Source: Gnetum montanum
Taxonomy: Eukaryota; Streptophyta; Gnetopsida; Gnetales; Gnetaceae
Direction of reading: 5' to 3'
Length of the DNA: 56,455 nucleotides
NCBI GenBank assembly: GCA_015680685.1
Contig: MNCI01030542.1
Location: forward strand, 1-56,455
Part shown: positions 55,329 to 56,455 of the stretch, in pieces
Layout: the number at the start of each line of letters is the position of its first letter
Position numbering within the stretch: position 1 is the stretch's first letter
Notes under the pieces: model-generated
Seen by the model: the letters and a program-made list of their open reading frames with translations, nothing else
Database searches by the model: none
What the model was told of the DNA's origin: nothing
Translations under genes and position numbers: made by a program

Positions 55329-56247
55329 GTTGTTTTGTTGTATGATGTGGTTGCAAGATGAATATATATATATATATATATATATATAATCATTGAAGAT
55401 CATTCTATTTCATTAAATGATTCTTCAATTGATATACCAATTGATTCTCCAACTACTTTTGGTAATATTTAACTGCATTATCTAATTTTTAGTAATATTA
55501 ACCACATTATCTAAATCTTAATAGCCTTTCTATCCCCCTTAAGACACTGAATTTGGTAGTGTAGCTAATAACATGCCATAGATATCTTAAGGCCATTTGC
55601 AAATGTTATTTTTCCAACGAGGCATGATTAGTTATCCTTATGTTGTTGAATGTTAAGGCATAGTTCCATAATATCATCAAATTATTGGGCACTTGGATGA
55701 TAAATTTAACCTCACCATTGAGTTCAGAAGGGTGAAAAATGTTGGAAATGACTATTCATATGTTGAAAATGGACATCGTATGCTCGAGTTGTGCTAAAAT
55801 TAACCTTTTGAGGGTCTTAAAGCACTATATCTGGCAAGGGGTAAAAACTAATTTTTGGGGTTCCTAAGGATGGATCTAACTTCACCATTATGTTCAAAAG
55901 GTTTATATCTATAGGAAATAATTCTTCATTGATCAAAAAAGGTGTTTGAAATCAAAAGTTATGGCTTTTCAAGTCTAGAACCTTTTGGCAGCAGAAATAA
56001 AACTTCCCGAGAGGTAATCCTTCTTAATACTACTCCAAGATAAGCACGTTTCATTACGAAATTCTTATCTCTCATGTTGCCAATGCATCGAATTCTTTTT
56101 TTAAACTTTTTCCCATGTACCAAATTTTAAAGTAATAGTCTTTTGATAGAAATTTTGAATTCTTTGTTAGTTGACGGAAATTTCAAATTTTCTGTCAGTT
56201 GACAGAAAAATTCAAATTTCCCGTTGATGGAAAAGTGGAATTTGTCA
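55329..56247 (-). other. Element C' interior, AT-rich, no gene seen
   Basis: Contains a (TA)n run at about 55361-55388. Homologous to 24600-25530 of C. At 56140-56235 the words AATTTCAAATT and GTCAGTTGACAG form local inverted repeats (also CATCAGCTGATG near 25470 in C). No coding content. Confidence 0.6.
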
Positions 56248-56426
56248 AAGGTGGTGGTGATCTGTGGCACCAATGGTATCATTGAAGCGCCGAAGGTGGT
56301 AGTGATCTCTAGTGTTGACAATGTCCACGGAGCATCTAGGATGGTGGTGATCCACGGTGTTGATGGTGTCTGCAAAGCACTAGGGGTAGCAATGGTGTAT
56401 GGTGTCAATGATGTCCATAGAGCACA
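56248..56426 (-). repeat. 45-bp tandem array in element C'
   Basis: Four units of 45, 45, 44 and 45 bp, beginning AAGGTGGTGGTGATC, AAGGTGGTAGTGATC, AGGATGGTGGTGATC and AGGGGTAGCAATGG. It occupies the place where C has 21-bp and 22-bp arrays. The minus strand keeps a 15-residue periodicity (PWITTIL, LEITTTF, PQITTTF). Confidence 0.85.
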
Positions 56427-56427
56427 A

Positions 56428-56455
56428 GGGAGGGGGGATGGGGGGGGGGGGGGGG
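56428..56455. other. Terminal poly-G run, probable sequencing artefact
   Basis: GGGAGGGGGGATG followed by an unbroken G run to the last base, in a region that is otherwise not G-rich. Two-colour Illumina chemistry calls missing signal as G, and this run sits exactly at the sequence edge. Confidence 0.65.

Larger units (their letters stand above)
53129..56455 (-). mobile_element. Element C': second copy of the CCR4-carrying family, cut by window end
   Basis: The same order as in C: LTR, polypurine tract, AT-rich segment, CCR4-like gene, AT-rich segment, tandem array, all on the minus strand. The 5' LTR and primer site should lie right of the window. The left flank is GCATG (53124-53128), the candidate target duplication. 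Its independent location proves that the cargo gene travels with this family. Confidence 0.85.

Overview
The window is non-coding, retrotransposon-packed DNA of a large seed-plant nuclear genome. I find no intact host gene, no tRNA or rRNA gene, and nothing bacterial or viral in layout. Nearly every base belongs to decayed Ty3/gypsy LTR retrotransposons. Their primer-binding sites, where seen, read as degraded copies of TGGCGCCGTTGCCGGGGAC (3' end of plant tRNA-Asp), their RT site is FMDDFS, and they carry a third long ORF after pol, so I call them Athila-like. All coding regions are broken by stops, frameshifts and indels, mostly of the C-to-T / G-to-A kind expected from deamination of methylated cytosine.

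Layout. The outermost element is F (+ strand): gag, protease, RT, RNase H and integrase at 5424-10860, a spacer with an internal promoter, and ORF3, which is interrupted at 13524 and resumes at 49340; its 3' LTR is 51675-52558. Element A (-, 1-5423) sits in F's gag region. Element D (+, 13530-49334, TSD CTAAG) interrupts F's ORF3. Three insertions lie in D: element C (-, 13610-27883, TSD CATAG) in its 5' LTR; solo LTR G (30066-31937, TSD CAAGG) in its gag; and element E (-, 36880-47352, TSD GTAAC) in its ORF3. Element B (+, 14029-22737, TSD CCTAG) is inserted in one LTR of C. This gives four nesting levels, F > D > C > B, with four pairs of perfect 5-bp target duplications. A second copy of family C (C', -, 53129 to the window end) lies to the right after about 570 bp of AT-rich DNA.

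How the parts work together. F and D encoded gag-pol. E keeps gag-protease but lost RT to integrase; A and B keep gag alone with a proline-rich tail. B and E, like F, keep a roughly 930-960 codon ORF3 (N-terminal MAPK-, a central domain with a GEWYxRETYxFW-like motif, then long coiled coils). ORF3 is preceded by its own TATA promoter whose CpG-rich palindromes resemble those in the U3 of the same element, by polypurine-tract-like motifs and by a 3' splice-acceptor-like sequence touching the ATG. Family C is different: initiator-Met-type primer site, no recognisable gag or pol, and in both copies a sense-oriented, intronless CCR4-type deadenylase (EEP nuclease) gene as cargo plus fast-changing minisatellites.

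Assembly caution: single N characters (912, 6129, 6589, 32614) mark joins. The piece 6130-6588 is placed in inverted orientation, and the window ends in a suspicious poly-G run.
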